Shown: positions 43,134 to 53,129, counted from the stretch's first letter. The stretch is DNA of 64,000 nt from Kiloniella majae (GCF_002118315.1 NZ_MTSZ01000007.1:124001-188000), one strand, 5' to 3'. The notes: a model not told the origin generated them from the letters alone. Numbers and translations are program-made.

Positions 43134-46100
43134 ATGGAACATAAAAAGATAACTCTGGACCCGATTGCTCAATGGGAGCAAAAGGCGGCGCATTTTCAAA
43201 AATATGGCCTGTACAATCCTGAAGACGAACATTCGTCCTGTGGTGTTGGCTTGGTTGCTGCTATCGACGGAAAACCACGCCGTTCCGTTGTAGAGGCAGG
43301 TATCGAGGCGCTCAAGGCTGTGTGGCACCGCGGTGCTGTCGATGCAGATGGTAAGACGGGTGATGGTTGTGGTATCCACGTCGAGATTCCAAAGGGCTTC
43401 TTTCAGGAGCAGATCGAACACCTTGGGCATACTCTGAAGAATGATGACCTTGCCATTGGTATGGTCTTCTTGCCCCGGACAGACTTTGGGTCTCAAGAGC
43501 GCTGTCGTGTTATTGTTGAACGTGAAATTCTGAACTTTGGCTATTCAATTTATGGCTGGAGACAGGTTCCGGTTAATACGGCGATTTGCGGTGAGAAAGC
43601 GAGCCTCAATCGCCCTGAAATCGAACAGATCATGATTGCAAACAGCAAAGGGGTTGATGCTGAGCGCTTTGAGACAGACCTTTATATTATCCGTCGTCGG
43701 ATCGAAGCCGCGGTAGAGCGGGATTCAATCAAGGACTTCTATATCTGTTCTCTGAGTTGTCGTTCTATAATTTATAAGGGAATGGTTCTGGCTGAAAATT
43801 TGGCTGATTTTTATCCGGATCTGCTGGACGAGCGTTTTGTCTCAAGTTTTGCAATTTTCCATCAGCGGTTCTCAACAAACACCTTCCCAACGTGGCATTT
43901 GGCCCAGCCTTTCCGCGTTATTGCACACAATGGTGAAATCAACACGCTTAGGGGGAATGTCAATTGGATGAAATCCCACGAGTGTCGCATTGATCACCCG
44001 AAATTTGGATCCCATGTTGAAGATCTGAAGCCAGTTATTTTGCCGGGAAGCTCTGATTCTGCGGCGTTGGATGCTGTCTTTGAGTTGATGATCAGATCTG
44101 ATCGAAGTCTTCCTATGGCGAAGACGCTTCTTGTGCCTGAATCCTGGAGTAAAAACGACGCTGTTCCACAGCATCACAAAGAGCTTTATGCCTATTGTAA
44201 CGCGGTGATGGAGCCTTGGGATGGACCTGCTGCAGTGTGCGGATTTTCAGGGCCGTGGGCATTGGCGGGAACTGACCGGAATGGTTTGCGTCCGATGCGT
44301 TATGCCATCACCCGTGACGGCCTGCTTTTTGCCGGGTCAGAAACCGGTATGGTTCATATCGATGTTGAGCGTGTCATTGAGAAAGGGCGACTTGGCCCCG
44401 GTCAGATGATTGCTGTCAATTTTGAAGAAGGCAAGATCTATAAAGACAAAGAAATTAAAGATCGTCTGGCTGCGCAACAGCCTTACGGGGATTGGTTGAA
44501 AAATATCCTTGTGATCGATGATCTGGTTAAGAAACATAAATATAGCCGCAAGCCTCTCTCTAAAGATGATTTGCGTCGTCGCCAGTTGGACTTTGGATTG
44601 ACCATTGAGGATATGGAACTGATCCTGCACCCAATGGTCGAGACAGCTAAAGAGGCTATGGGGTCAATGGGGGATGATACGCCCCTGGCTGTTTTGTCCG
44701 ATAACGTGCGCCCAATGCACCACTTCTTCCGCCAGAATTTTAGCCAGGTGACCAACCCGCCGATTGATAGTCTGCGCGAAAAGCAAGTTATGTCCTTGAT
44801 CACCCGTATTGGTAATCTGGGTAATGTTCTCGATGAAGAAGAAGGTCAGGTTACAATCCTTCAACTTGATTCGCCTGTTCTGACAAATTCAGAATTTGTT
44901 GCTCTTTCCAAGCATATGGGCCGCACAGTTGGTGTCGTTGACTGTACTTTTGAAGCCAACGGTAAGCCCGGTGCGCTCCGTCATGCTTTGCATCGTATCC
45001 GCCGTGAAGCTGAAGAGTTGGTTCGCGAAGGTTTCGAGCATGTTGTGCTGACAGATGAGGCGCAGTCTGCTGAACGGGTTTCCATTCCAATGATCCTGGC
45101 GACAGGTGCCGTTCATACGCATCTGGTTGAGCATAAGCTCCGGTCATTCTGTTCTATCAACGTACGTAGTGCTGAATGCCTGGATGTTCATTATTTTGCG
45201 GTTCTGATCGGTGTTGGTGCCACAACGGTGAACGCCTATCTAACGGAAGAAGCTATTGCCGATCGGCATCGCCGTGGTTTGTTTGGCGACTTGTCGTTCG
45301 ATGACTGTATGGAGCGCTATACAAAAGCTGTGGATGATGGCTTGCTCAAAATCATGGGCAAGATGGGTATTTCTGTTATCTCCTCTTATCGTGGCGGTTA
45401 TAACTTTGAAGCGCTAGGGCTGTCTCGTACATTGGTTGATGAGTTCTTTCCGGGTATGCCAAGCCGTATTTCCGGGATAGGAATGACAGGGCTGGAAGAA
45501 AAGGCTCTCGAACTTCATGAAAAGGCATGGGAATCTGATTCTACGGCCCTGCCAATTGGTGGCTTTTATCGCTATCGCGCTGGGGGTGAAGAGCATGCAT
45601 GGGAAGGTCAGTTGATCCATACTATGCAAACGGCTGTCACCAAAGGGTCTTATTCGCTCTTTAAGAAATACACCAAAGGGCTGGAAAGCCGTCGACCTAT
45701 TAACTTGAGAGATCTTCTGGATTTCAAGCGGGCGACAGATGGTGGTCTTGATGTTGAAGACACAGAATCGATTACTTCTCTACGGAAGCGTTTTATTACG
45801 CCTGCCATGTCTTTGGGGGCGTTGAGCCCGGAAGCGCACGGAACTCTTAATATCGCCATGAACCGGATCGGTGCAAAGTCTGATTCGGGAGAAGGCGGTG
45901 AAGTGCCTGAACGCTATGTGCCACATCCTAATGGTGACAACGAGAACTCTGCAATTAAGCAGGTTGCATCGGGCCGCTTTGGGGTAACAGCAGAATACCT
46001 GAACAAATGCCGTGAAATCGAAATCAAGGTTGCCCAAGGGGCGAAACCGGGTGAAGGTGGTCAACTTCCGGGCTTTAAGGTGACAAAGCTGATTGCGCGT

Positions 46101-47675
46101 TTGCGTCATTCTACACCTGGGGTGACATTGATTTCTCCGCCGCCGCATCACGATATTTACTCTATCGAGGATTTGGCGCAGCTTATTTATGATCTGAAGC
46201 AAATCAATCCAAAGGCCAAAGTTTGTGTGAAGCTTGTTGCCCGATCTGGTATCGGAACGGTTGCTGCGGGTGTGGCCAAGGCGAAAGCCGATATTATTTT
46301 GATTTCCGGCAATGTTGGCGGAACGGGTGCATCGCCGCAAACGTCTGTTAAGTTTGCTGGCGTGCCTTGGGAAATTGGCCTTAGTGAAGTTCAGCAGGTT
46401 CTCACCCTTAATGGCTTGCGGAATAATGTGACGCTTCGAACAGATGGTGGTTTGAAAACCGGGCGAGATATCGTTATTGCGGCTCTCTTGGGGGCCGAAG
46501 AATATGGTGTTGGAACAGCATCTCTGGTTGCGATGGGCTGTATTATGGTGCGTCAGTGCCATTCCAATACCTGCCCTGTCGGGGTTTGTACTCAAGATGA
46601 TGATTTACGGGCAAAGTTTGATGGCACACCGGAAAAGGTCGTGAACCTCTTTAGCTTCATCGCAGAAGAAGTGCGCGAGATCCTTGCCTCTCTCGGCTAC
46701 AAAACACTGAATGAAATTATTGGTCGTACTGATTTGCTAAAACAGGTTAGCCGCGGGGCACCACACCTTGATGATCTGGATCTCAACCCCTTGCTCGCTT
46801 TGGCTGATAGCGGAACTTCAGAACGCTATTGCACGCTTGAGGGGCGTAATTCTGTTCCTGATACGCTTGATGCGCAGATTATCAAAGACGCTAACCCCTT
46901 CTTTGAAGTCGGGGAAAAAATGCAGCTACAATACAATGTACGCAATACGCACCGTGCCGTTGGTACGCGTCTGGCATCAAAAATTACAACGCGCTTTGGT
47001 ATGAAAGAACTGCAACCGGGACATATTACTGTTCGGTTGCGTGGATCTGCCGGGCAATCGTTGGGGGCTTTTGCTGTTCAGGGTATGAAGCTGGAAGTCT
47101 TTGGTGATGCCAATGACTATGTTGGCAAGGGTCTTTCCGGTGGTGAGATCGTTGTGCGGCCTTTGGCTTCGAGCAAACTGGCGACCCAGCACAACACCAT
47201 TATCGGAAATACGGTTCTCTACGGTGCAACAGCAGGTAAGTTGTTTGCTGCGGGGCAAGCTGGTGAACGTTTTGCTGTACGAAATTCCGGCGCTCAGGTT
47301 GTGGTCGAAGGCTGTGGCTCAAACGGCTGTGAATATATGACGGGTGGTACGGCAGTTATTCTTGGCGACATTGGAATGAACTTTGCGGCCGGGATGTCAG
47401 GCGGTATGGCATTTGTTTATGACCCTAGCCGTATTCTGCCAAGCCGTATCAATGATGAAAGTGTCATATATCAACAGATTGAAACTGACTATTGGGAGCA
47501 GGTATTACTGGATCTGGTGAAGGAACATCATGCGGAGACAAAATCGGTTTATACCGAGCGCCTGTTAAACGACTGGGCGCAGATCAAGAGCGATTTTTGG
47601 CAAGTTGTTCCAAAAGAAATGCTTTCTTTGCTTGAGCATCCTGTCACAGACTCTGCTGAACTTAAATCAGCTTAG
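43134..47675 (+). CDS. gltB: Glutamate synthase (NADPH) large subunit
   Basis: A 1513-aa enzyme making two glutamates from glutamine and 2-oxoglutarate. After a 35-residue propeptide, Cys36 in EHSSCGVGLVA is the class II amidotransferase nucleophile. A central domain follows. The FMN/synthase domain contains SGEGGEVPERY and GAKPGEGGQLPGFKVT, with the [3Fe-4S] cysteine set in MGCIMVRQCHSNTCPVGVCT. The C-terminal GXGXG beta-helix has GLSGGEIVVRP and MTGGTAVILG. The length is standard. With gltD it forms the GOGAT ammonium-assimilation enzyme. Confidence 0.97.
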   Translation: MEHKKITLDPIAQWEQKAAHFQKYGLYNPEDEHSSCGVGLVAAIDGKPRRSVVEAGIEALKAVWHRGAVDADGKTGDGCGIHVEIPKGFFQEQIEHLGHTLKNDDLAIGMVFLPRTDFGSQERCRVIVEREILNFGYSIYGWRQVPVNTAICGEKASLNRPEIEQIMIANSKGVDAERFETDLYIIRRRIEAAVERDSIKDFYICSLSCRSIIYKGMVLAENLADFYPDLLDERFVSSFAIFHQRFSTNTFPTWHLAQPFRVIAHNGEINTLRGNVNWMKSHECRIDHPKFGSHVEDLKPVILPGSSDSAALDAVFELMIRSDRSLPMAKTLLVPESWSKNDAVPQHHKELYAYCNAVMEPWDGPAAVCGFSGPWALAGTDRNGLRPMRYAITRDGLLFAGSETGMVHIDVERVIEKGRLGPGQMIAVNFEEGKIYKDKEIKDRLAAQQPYGDWLKNILVIDDLVKKHKYSRKPLSKDDLRRRQLDFGLTIEDMELILHPMVETAKEAMGSMGDDTPLAVLSDNVRPMHHFFRQNFSQVTNPPIDSLREKQVMSLITRIGNLGNVLDEEEGQVTILQLDSPVLTNSEFVALSKHMGRTVGVVDCTFEANGKPGALRHALHRIRREAEELVREGFEHVVLTDEAQSAERVSIPMILATGAVHTHLVEHKLRSFCSINVRSAECLDVHYFAVLIGVGATTVNAYLTEEAIADRHRRGLFGDLSFDDCMERYTKAVDDGLLKIMGKMGISVISSYRGGYNFEALGLSRTLVDEFFPGMPSRISGIGMTGLEEKALELHEKAWESDSTALPIGGFYRYRAGGEEHAWEGQLIHTMQTAVTKGSYSLFKKYTKGLESRRPINLRDLLDFKRATDGGLDVEDTESITSLRKRFITPAMSLGALSPEAHGTLNIAMNRIGAKSDSGEGGEVPERYVPHPNGDNENSAIKQVASGRFGVTAEYLNKCREIEIKVAQGAKPGEGGQLPGFKVTKLIARLRHSTPGVTLISPPPHHDIYSIEDLAQLIYDLKQINPKAKVCVKLVARSGIGTVAAGVAKAKADIILISGNVGGTGASPQTSVKFAGVPWEIGLSEVQQVLTLNGLRNNVTLRTDGGLKTGRDIVIAALLGAEEYGVGTASLVAMGCIMVRQCHSNTCPVGVCTQDDDLRAKFDGTPEKVVNLFSFIAEEVREILASLGYKTLNEIIGRTDLLKQVSRGAPHLDDLDLNPLLALADSGTSERYCTLEGRNSVPDTLDAQIIKDANPFFEVGEKMQLQYNVRNTHRAVGTRLASKITTRFGMKELQPGHITVRLRGSAGQSLGAFAVQGMKLEVFGDANDYVGKGLSGGEIVVRPLASSKLATQHNTIIGNTVLYGATAGKLFAAGQAGERFAVRNSGAQVVVEGCGSNGCEYMTGGTAVILGDIGMNFAAGMSGGMAFVYDPSRILPSRINDESVIYQQIETDYWEQVLLDLVKEHHAETKSVYTERLLNDWAQIKSDFWQVVPKEMLSLLEHPVTDSAELKSA

Positions 47676-47698
47676 GGTCTTTGAAAATACCTGTAAAT

Positions 47699-47730
47699 CA
47701 AGGGGCTGTATTTATTGCAGCTCCTTGTTT
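47699..47730 (+). terminator. Terminator after gltB
   Basis: CAAGGGGCTG (47699-47708) pairs with CAGCTCCTTG (47718-47727), with one G-T pair, followed by TTTGTTG. Confidence 0.65.
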
Positions 47731-47755
47731 GTTGTGGCGATTGTATAACCCAATG

Positions 47756-48088
47756 CTAGGTTAGGTAGTCATCCAGCAGTGATGCCAAGGTATCGGGTAA
47801 ATCGTCAGGCTGATGACATTTCAGGGGGCAAGAGGCCTCTGTGCCGTAGAAGCCGAGATCTTTATTGAAGCGAAGCTTCCCTTCTTTGAATTCTCGTACT
47901 TGAAATCCGCTTTCTTGGTTCATGGAAACAAAGGTAAGCTTTTGAATTGAGTGATTTTTATCGACAAGGAGCCAGTGAAAACGATCTGATTTTTCAACCG
48001 TCTCTGGAAGATCCAGGCGTTTGATTTCAACAACACTTATGTCTTGATTTGAAAGATAAAAAAGAACTTGAAAACGTGAAATGCTCAA
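47756..48088 (-). CDS. Hypothetical protein
   Basis: A 110-aa frame with balanced, protein-like composition and no recognised domain. It contains FHWLLVDKNHSIQKLTFVSM and a CPLKCHQPDDLPD segment with two cysteines near the end. The frame opens with TTG at 48088, with AGGA about 11 nt upstream; the start is uncertain. It is convergent with gltB and lies just downstream of the ArsR-type regulator on the same strand. Confidence 0.55.
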   Translation of the reverse strand: MSISRFQVLFYLSNQDISVVEIKRLDLPETVEKSDRFHWLLVDKNHSIQKLTFVSMNQESGFQVREFKEGKLRFNKDLGFYGTEASCPLKCHQPDDLPDTLASLLDDYLT

Positions 48089-48152
48089 GGGATTGTTGTC
48101 CTGTAATGGCGATCTAGATTAGGCTATGAAAGTTTTGTAGAGGTGGCTGTTT

Positions 48153-48842
48153 TTAGTCTGCGAGCAGTGGAAATTGATCATGGAAAGCTGCTTCGCCTCG
48201 ACGTGAAAACTCAACAATTCTTACATCTTCAAGGCGTTTGGCCCAGCCTTTTTCATAGATGTGATTCAAAAGGGCCGTACCAAGTGATCCTGCCAGATGA
48301 CTTCTGCGCGCACTCCAGTCCAGGCATGACTTGCACAGGGGGCGTTTGGCTTTTTGTAGTGGATCAAGATCTATGCCCAGACCTTTTATGAAATCACGAC
48401 CTGAATCTGTAATTGCGATTTCATCCTGATCTTCCTGTAGAAATCCTCTCCCCACCAGACTGTCGTACATCTGAACACCAAATTCACCAGCGAGATGATT
48501 ATAACAGACTCTGGCTTTCCTCATCTCAGGGGCCTTAGGGCCTGTGCGTGTTCGGATATGTCCTTTTTTTGCAGCAAGGCCCATCATGGTTTCAAGTAGC
48601 GTAGCCACGTCTTCATCGGCGAGGTTGAAATATCGATGACGCCCCTGCTTGCGCTGGCGTATCAGACCGCCAAGTTCAAGCTTTTTCAAATGAGCGCTGG
48701 TTGTCTGTAGGGTGATGCCTGCTTCGTTGGCAAGCTCACTCGCCGTGAGTGCTTTTCCGCTGATCAAGGCAGAGAGCATGTTTGCACGGGCGGGGTCTCC
48801 AATAAGGGAGCCAATAAGAGTGATATCTGGACCTTCTTTCAT
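48153..48842 (-). CDS. ArsR-family transcriptional regulator
   Basis: A 229-aa regulator. The N-terminal winged helix (LIGDPARANMLSALISGKAL, LANEAGITLQTTSAHLKKLE, RQRKQGRHRYFNLADEDV) is of the ArsR type. A C-terminal extension of about 130 residues with ARVCYNHLAGEFGVQMYDSL and CKSCLDWSARRSHLAGSLG is typical of a subgroup of larger ArsR-like regulators. The conserved cysteines could bind a metal or sense redox, but this is inference. It is divergent from the FzlA-like gene. Confidence 0.87.
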   Translation of the reverse strand: MKEGPDITLIGSLIGDPARANMLSALISGKALTASELANEAGITLQTTSAHLKKLELGGLIRQRKQGRHRYFNLADEDVATLLETMMGLAAKKGHIRTRTGPKAPEMRKARVCYNHLAGEFGVQMYDSLVGRGFLQEDQDEIAITDSGRDFIKGLGIDLDPLQKAKRPLCKSCLDWSARRSHLAGSLGTALLNHIYEKGWAKRLEDVRIVEFSRRGEAAFHDQFPLLAD

Positions 48843-49056
48843 GCTTCGATATTAAACGAACTATGAGCTGCGGTAAAGAGTCACCTGGAAAAGTAATTTG
48901 AGAGCAGGCGTCATGTTTTCGACAAAATTTAAGTAGATTTATAATTCTTCATTTAAAAACAAAGTGTTTCGTTCGTTATTATTCTGTGTCAGATCTTTTG
49001 TATAAACTTGTTTTACGTGGTTTTCTCGTTCGCTCAGTAGGGTTATAGTCCAAAAA

Positions 49057-49728
49057 ATGAGAAAGCTTCATCATCTTCCCCTCGATTCTGGCTGTCGTAA
49101 AATTCGCATGCTGTTGCGAGAGAAAAAGCTCGAATTCGAATTGCATGCTGAAAAAGTATGGGAACGCCGCGAAGCGTTTCTAACACTTAATCCTGCGGGT
49201 GAAGTGCCTGTGCTCGTTGAGGATGATGGGACGAGCATAACGGGCGGCGCACAGGTAATCTCTGAATACCTTGAAGAAGCTTATCCTGACCAGAGTCTTT
49301 TGGGTGACGATCCCTTGTGTCGTGCAGAGGTCAGGCGTCTAATTTCATGGTTTGATGACAAATTCCGGCGTGAGGTCACTGCAAATCTGGTCGAAGAGAA
49401 AATGTTAAAACGTTTTCTGGGGTTGGGTGAACCAAACTCCCAAGCTATACGGGCCGGACACGCCAACATTCATTATCATTTGGAATACATCAGTTGGCTA
49501 ACGGATCGTAGAACATGGTTGGCCGGGGATGATTTCTCTCTGGCGGATATTACGGCTGCATCCCATATTTCATCCCTTGATTATATCGGGGACGTCCCCT
49601 GGAAAGAGCACCAAGGTGCTAAAGACTGGTATGCGCGTGTAAAATCCCGCCCTTGTATGCGTGGGGTTTTAACGGATTTGATACCGGGTGTGCCGCCGCC
49701 CAAACACTATGCTGATCTGGATTTCTAG
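49057..49728 (+). CDS. fzlA: Glutathione-S-transferase-like protein, probable FzlA (FtsZ-binding)
   Basis: A 223-aa GST fold: thioredoxin-like N-terminus (LHHLPLDSGCRKIRMLLREK) and NPAGEVPVLVEDDG, then a helical domain with WLAGDDFSLADITAASHIS. The C-terminal tail IPGVPPPKHYADLDF is what I associate with FzlA, the alphaproteobacterial GST homologue that bundles FtsZ and links constriction to wall synthesis. Without alignment an ordinary GST cannot be excluded. It is a single gene between the ArsR regulator and a convergent TPR gene. Confidence 0.75.
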   Translation: MRKLHHLPLDSGCRKIRMLLREKKLEFELHAEKVWERREAFLTLNPAGEVPVLVEDDGTSITGGAQVISEYLEEAYPDQSLLGDDPLCRAEVRRLISWFDDKFRREVTANLVEEKMLKRFLGLGEPNSQAIRAGHANIHYHLEYISWLTDRRTWLAGDDFSLADITAASHISSLDYIGDVPWKEHQGAKDWYARVKSRPCMRGVLTDLIPGVPPPKHYADLDF

Positions 49729-49741
49729 GTAGCTCCAGAAA

Positions 49742-50521
49742 CTACTCTACAGTTACATCCAGCTTTTCGAGATTTAATTGTGCAGCATCAGCAGCCGGTG
49801 TGCCTAAAGCGATGTTGACGATTCTCAGCCAATCTTCCCGTGCGCCATTATTATCACCAGCGAGACGTTTTAGTATGCCGCGTTCAAGTAGAGCTTCCAG
49901 ATTGTCAGGTTCCAGATCCAGTGCGAGGGTTATATCTTGTAGGGCTTCTGCATCGTTCCCTAAAAAGCGTTTTGCTGTCCCTCGGAGAGCAAGAATATCG
50001 GCCCTTTCCGGCTCCAGACTGTGGGCAACTTCCAGATCAATTAAAGCTTCGTCAAATCGACCAAGTTCGGCCAGAATTTCGGCCCGATCAATGTAATATT
50101 CTGTGCCGTCGGGGAAAAGTGTAATTGCGGTGCTTTGCACGGCAAAGGCGCGTTCCAGATCACCATGGTCGTACCAGGCGCGACCGGCCTGATGAAGAAG
50201 CTGTGAACGCAGTTCGACATTATCTGTCTTCATGACATCGGCAAGCTTTTCAAGACGGGTCGCAGCCGCATCGTATATTTTGAGCGCATACAATGCCTGT
50301 GTTGCGCAATGCTCGGCTGGGAAGCCACCGCCTTGGGATGCCCAGGAAAGAGCGGATTCAAACGCGGCATCAGGGCGACGTTCTACCAACTTTATACAGG
50401 CAATATACTGTTCTTCGTGATTGATAGGCTCTTTGCGCCCCGCAGCCTCACTCGGCAAGGTAAATCCAAGGGCGATGGGCAGCATAAAGAGAGTCGTCAA
50501 GAGTGTGTTTTTGTGTGTCAT
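49742..50521 (-). CDS. Exported tetratricopeptide-repeat protein
   Basis: A 259-aa protein with a signal peptide to about residue 27 (ending PSEAAG) and TPR-type helical repeats from about residue 80. Examples are AGRAWYDHGDLERAFAVQST, RAEILAELGRFDEALIDLEV, and RGTAKRFLGNDAEALQDITL. It is probably a periplasmic scaffold; no partner is evident. It is convergent with the FzlA-like gene and divergent from the SDR gene. Confidence 0.82.
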   Translation of the reverse strand: MTHKNTLLTTLFMLPIALGFTLPSEAAGRKEPINHEEQYIACIKLVERRPDAAFESALSWASQGGGFPAEHCATQALYALKIYDAAATRLEKLADVMKTDNVELRSQLLHQAGRAWYDHGDLERAFAVQSTAITLFPDGTEYYIDRAEILAELGRFDEALIDLEVAHSLEPERADILALRGTAKRFLGNDAEALQDITLALDLEPDNLEALLERGILKRLAGDNNGAREDWLRIVNIALGTPAADAAQLNLEKLDVTVE

Positions 50522-50623
50522 AGGCGCATTTGGACCATAAATTTATTACTTTGCAAGCTTTGCTTTTCAGTTTGTGATGGGACCCTATATAAGAAATTAG
50601 GCAATTTCGAGATCGAGGAACAT

Positions 50624-51511
50624 ATGTCACACCATTCTAAGCATTTGTTTTGTTTTGGCCTGGGCTTTTCTGCGCTGACTTTTGCCAGGCGGATGATGGC
50701 ACTTGGTTGGAAAGTATCGGGTACAATCCGACCTGGTTCTGATAAAGATCATGGAAAGCGTGAAAAACTAGAGAAGAAAGGCATTAACGTTCACAACTTT
50801 GAGCGTTCTTTGGCATTGGCGGATGCATCGACTGTATTGGGCGATGTAACTCATATTCTTTCGTCTATTCCTCCGGGTAAGGAAGGAGACTGTGTTCTGC
50901 AGTTGCATGCCGCTGAAATTGCTAAGTGCAAAAACCTTGAATGGGCTGGATATCTCTCGACGACAGGTGTCTACGGTAATCGTGATGGCGGCGTTGTTTA
51001 TGAGGATGATCCGCTGAGCCCGTCAAGCCCGCGAAGCGAACAGCGTGCCCAGGCTGAAAAAGAATGGCTGGCACTTACTGAAGAGCATGATATCCCGATA
51101 CATGTCTTTCGACTTGCGGGTATATATGGTCCGGGGCGCAGTCCTCTGGATTCACTGAAATCTGGCAGGGTGAAGCAGCGGATAGATAAGCCGGGGCACA
51201 TTTTCAGTCGTATTCATGTGGAGGACATTGCAAACGTTCTTGAGGCATCTGTTAACCAGCCCCGAGCTGGGCGCATTTACAATGTTTGCGATAATACGCC
51301 GGAAGAGCCGTCTAAAGTCACGACCTATGCTAGTCAACTGTTGGGGATCGACCCGCCGCCTTTGGTGACATTTGATCAAGCCGAAATGAGTCCGATGGCA
51401 CGAACCTTCTGGTTGGACAATAAGCGGGTAGATAATAGTCGGATTATAACCGAGCTGGGTGTAAAGCTGGATTACCCCGACTATCAATCTGGATTGAAAA
51501 GCCTGCTTTAG
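50624..51511 (+). CDS. NAD(P)-binding SDR-family protein (YeeZ-like)
   Basis: About 295 aa. The glycine-rich start FCFGLGFSALTFARRMMALG, then STTGVYGNRDGGVVYEDDPL, HVFRLAGIYGPGRSPLDSL and FSRIHVEDIANVLEA match extended/atypical SDRs of the E. coli YeeZ kind. The substrate is unknown. A much longer frame from 50309 exists, but its extra part overlaps the TPR gene. The ATG at 50624 has GAGGAA 5 nt upstream and the correct Rossmann start. Confidence 0.87.
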   Translation: MSHHSKHLFCFGLGFSALTFARRMMALGWKVSGTIRPGSDKDHGKREKLEKKGINVHNFERSLALADASTVLGDVTHILSSIPPGKEGDCVLQLHAAEIAKCKNLEWAGYLSTTGVYGNRDGGVVYEDDPLSPSSPRSEQRAQAEKEWLALTEEHDIPIHVFRLAGIYGPGRSPLDSLKSGRVKQRIDKPGHIFSRIHVEDIANVLEASVNQPRAGRIYNVCDNTPEEPSKVTTYASQLLGIDPPPLVTFDQAEMSPMARTFWLDNKRVDNSRIITELGVKLDYPDYQSGLKSLL

Positions 51512-51513
51512 GT

Positions 51514-51888
51514 TCAGGCCTGCATTTGTTCTTCAAGGCTGCGTGTTCGGTCGGTAATGATGTCTCCTGTATGTGCCGTGGCGACAGGCTCGACCAGCAT
51601 GATCCAGCATTCTTCTTTGGCAACAGGGTTATGCATAACGCCTTTGGGAACAACGTGCATATCACCTTCGTTAAGCTCAATGGTTTTGTCCTCATACTGC
51701 ATGAGGAGCTTGCCCTTGATAATGTAGAAAAGCTCGTCTTCGTCATCATGCTTGTGCCAGACGAATTCATTTTTGAGTTTAGCAATTTTTACAAACTGAT
51801 CATTGACCCGGGCGAGCACTTTGGGTGACCAGTGGTCTGTGATTTGGCCTAGAGCATCTGGCAGGTTTACAACATTTCTATCTGGCAT
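51514..51888 (-). CDS. Cupin-domain protein
   Basis: A 124-aa single-cupin protein. Metal-binding positions are in FVWHKHDDEDELFYIIKGKL (His-x-His, Glu) and GDMHVVPKGVMHNPVA (His). This set resembles small mannose-6-phosphate-isomerase-like cupins with unassigned activity. Its stop lies 3 nt from the convergent SDR stop. Confidence 0.85.
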   Translation of the reverse strand: MPDRNVVNLPDALGQITDHWSPKVLARVNDQFVKIAKLKNEFVWHKHDDEDELFYIIKGKLLMQYEDKTIELNEGDMHVVPKGVMHNPVAKEECWIMLVEPVATAHTGDIITDRTRSLEEQMQA

Positions 51889-51999
51889 TTAGGCGAGTTT
51901 CCTTGGTTGGTGAAGCTGGGCGTTGATGAAACTAGGTGTTGATGAAACTGGTATTACGAGAACGAGGAAGCATACAAAGCTGTTTTGTATGGGCTTTTG

Positions 52000-52317
52000 T
52001 TAAAGGAGCCATTTGAAAAGACCAAAAGCGATCATGCCGATTACAATGGTCGTCAGAAGATCCTTGCGGATCAAACCGACGACCACAGCAACGCAGGCTG
52101 CGAGCAGGGACGCATTCTGCAGATTGAATTCAATATCGTTGCCACCAGGCATTAAAACAGCAGGAACAATGATGGCTGTCAGAACTGCGGGAGGAACAAA
52201 ATCCAGCGCGATTTTAGCCCAGCCGGGGAATGTGAAATGTCCTGCAGAAGCAAGAAGAACATAACGTATGCCAAAGGTTACAATGGCCATACCTGCGATC
52301 ATGAGGGCTTCGTTCAT
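52000..52317 (-). CDS. azlD: AzlD-family branched-chain amino acid exporter subunit
   Basis: A 105-aa membrane protein with three or four hydrophobic segments (ALMIAGMAIVTFGIRYVLLA, FVPPAVLTAIIVPAVLMPGG, LLAACVAVVVGLI, LLTTIVIGMIAFGLFKWLL). Size, sequence and position directly behind azlC identify AzlD/YgaH, the small partner of AzlC in export of branched-chain amino acids. The start overlaps azlC by 4 nt. Confidence 0.88.
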   Translation of the reverse strand: MNEALMIAGMAIVTFGIRYVLLASAGHFTFPGWAKIALDFVPPAVLTAIIVPAVLMPGGNDIEFNLQNASLLAACVAVVVGLIRKDLLTTIVIGMIAFGLFKWLL

Positions 52318-53129
52318 TGTTTTTTATTCCTGCTGATAAGGTGATAAGACAAACCAACGCTCAATGCGCTAAGGGCAGAGACCATCAAGCCAAGTTTGTG
52401 TGGCATATCAGCTGTTCCAAGAGACATTGCTCCGGCGACCAGAACGCAGGCCAACATGGGGCGTGTTGTCAGATAAGGCAAAACCATCCCGATAAAGGTC
52501 GCAGACATGGCAAAGTCTAAACCCCAGTTACCGATATCGGGGAAGAGTTCGCCAAGGGTAATACCGATAACGGTACAGAGGATCCAGTTGCCATACATCG
52601 TGCTGAAGGAGCCCAGGTAGAACCATTGGGCATATTTTTTCCGCCAAAGATCGTCTGACTTTCGGATCTTGTCTGCAATTGTGGCAAAGCTTTCGTCGGT
52701 CAGGCCAAAAGCGATCAACGTCCGCCAAGGACCGGACAGGTGCTTGACGTCATCAACCAGTGCGGCCGAATAAAGCAAATGGCGCAGGTTTACGATAAAG
52801 GTTGTTGCAATGATAATGAGCGGCCCGGTTCCGGCAGCAAGTAACCCCAAGGCGATAAACTGGGACGAGCCGGCAAAAACAAAAACCGACATCGCGATTG
52901 CCCCAAGAGGCGATAGACCACTTTGTTCCGCGAGCGTGCCAAATATAATGCCGAAGGGAATGGCGCCGACAATCATGGGAATGGTTGCGCGAGATCCTGC
53001 GAAGATTTCCCGGACAATCTCTTTACGGGAGAGTTTTTGATTTTCGCCTGTCGTCATATCGTCAGTGTTTATAGGTTGTGTGCCCATAGATAGTGTTGCG
53101 CAGTTATCGGGGTTGGGGGCGTTACTCAT
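52314..53129 (-). CDS. azlC: AzlC-family branched-chain amino acid exporter subunit
   Basis: A 271-aa inner-membrane protein. A polar N-terminus of about 35 residues is followed by the AzlC domain: IPMIVGAIPFGIIFGTLAEQ, SVFVFAGSSQFIALGLLAAG, TFIVNLRHLLYSAALVDDVK and AFGLTDESFATIADKI. Known AzlCD/YgaZH pairs export valine and other branched-chain amino acids. It lies 9 nt downstream of the MarR-GNAT gene on the same strand, suggesting an azl operon under that regulator. Confidence 0.9.
   Translation of the reverse strand: MSNAPNPDNCATLSMGTQPINTDDMTTGENQKLSRKEIVREIFAGSRATIPMIVGAIPFGIIFGTLAEQSGLSPLGAIAMSVFVFAGSSQFIALGLLAAGTGPLIIIATTFIVNLRHLLYSAALVDDVKHLSGPWRTLIAFGLTDESFATIADKIRKSDDLWRKKYAQWFYLGSFSTMYGNWILCTVIGITLGELFPDIGNWGLDFAMSATFIGMVLPYLTTRPMLACVLVAGAMSLGTADMPHKLGLMVSALSALSVGLSYHLISRNKKQ

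Noticed and set aside
50309-50623. Long N-terminal extension of the SDR gene
   Set aside because: It is antisense to the start of the TPR gene, and the Rossmann motif begins right after the ATG at 50624.
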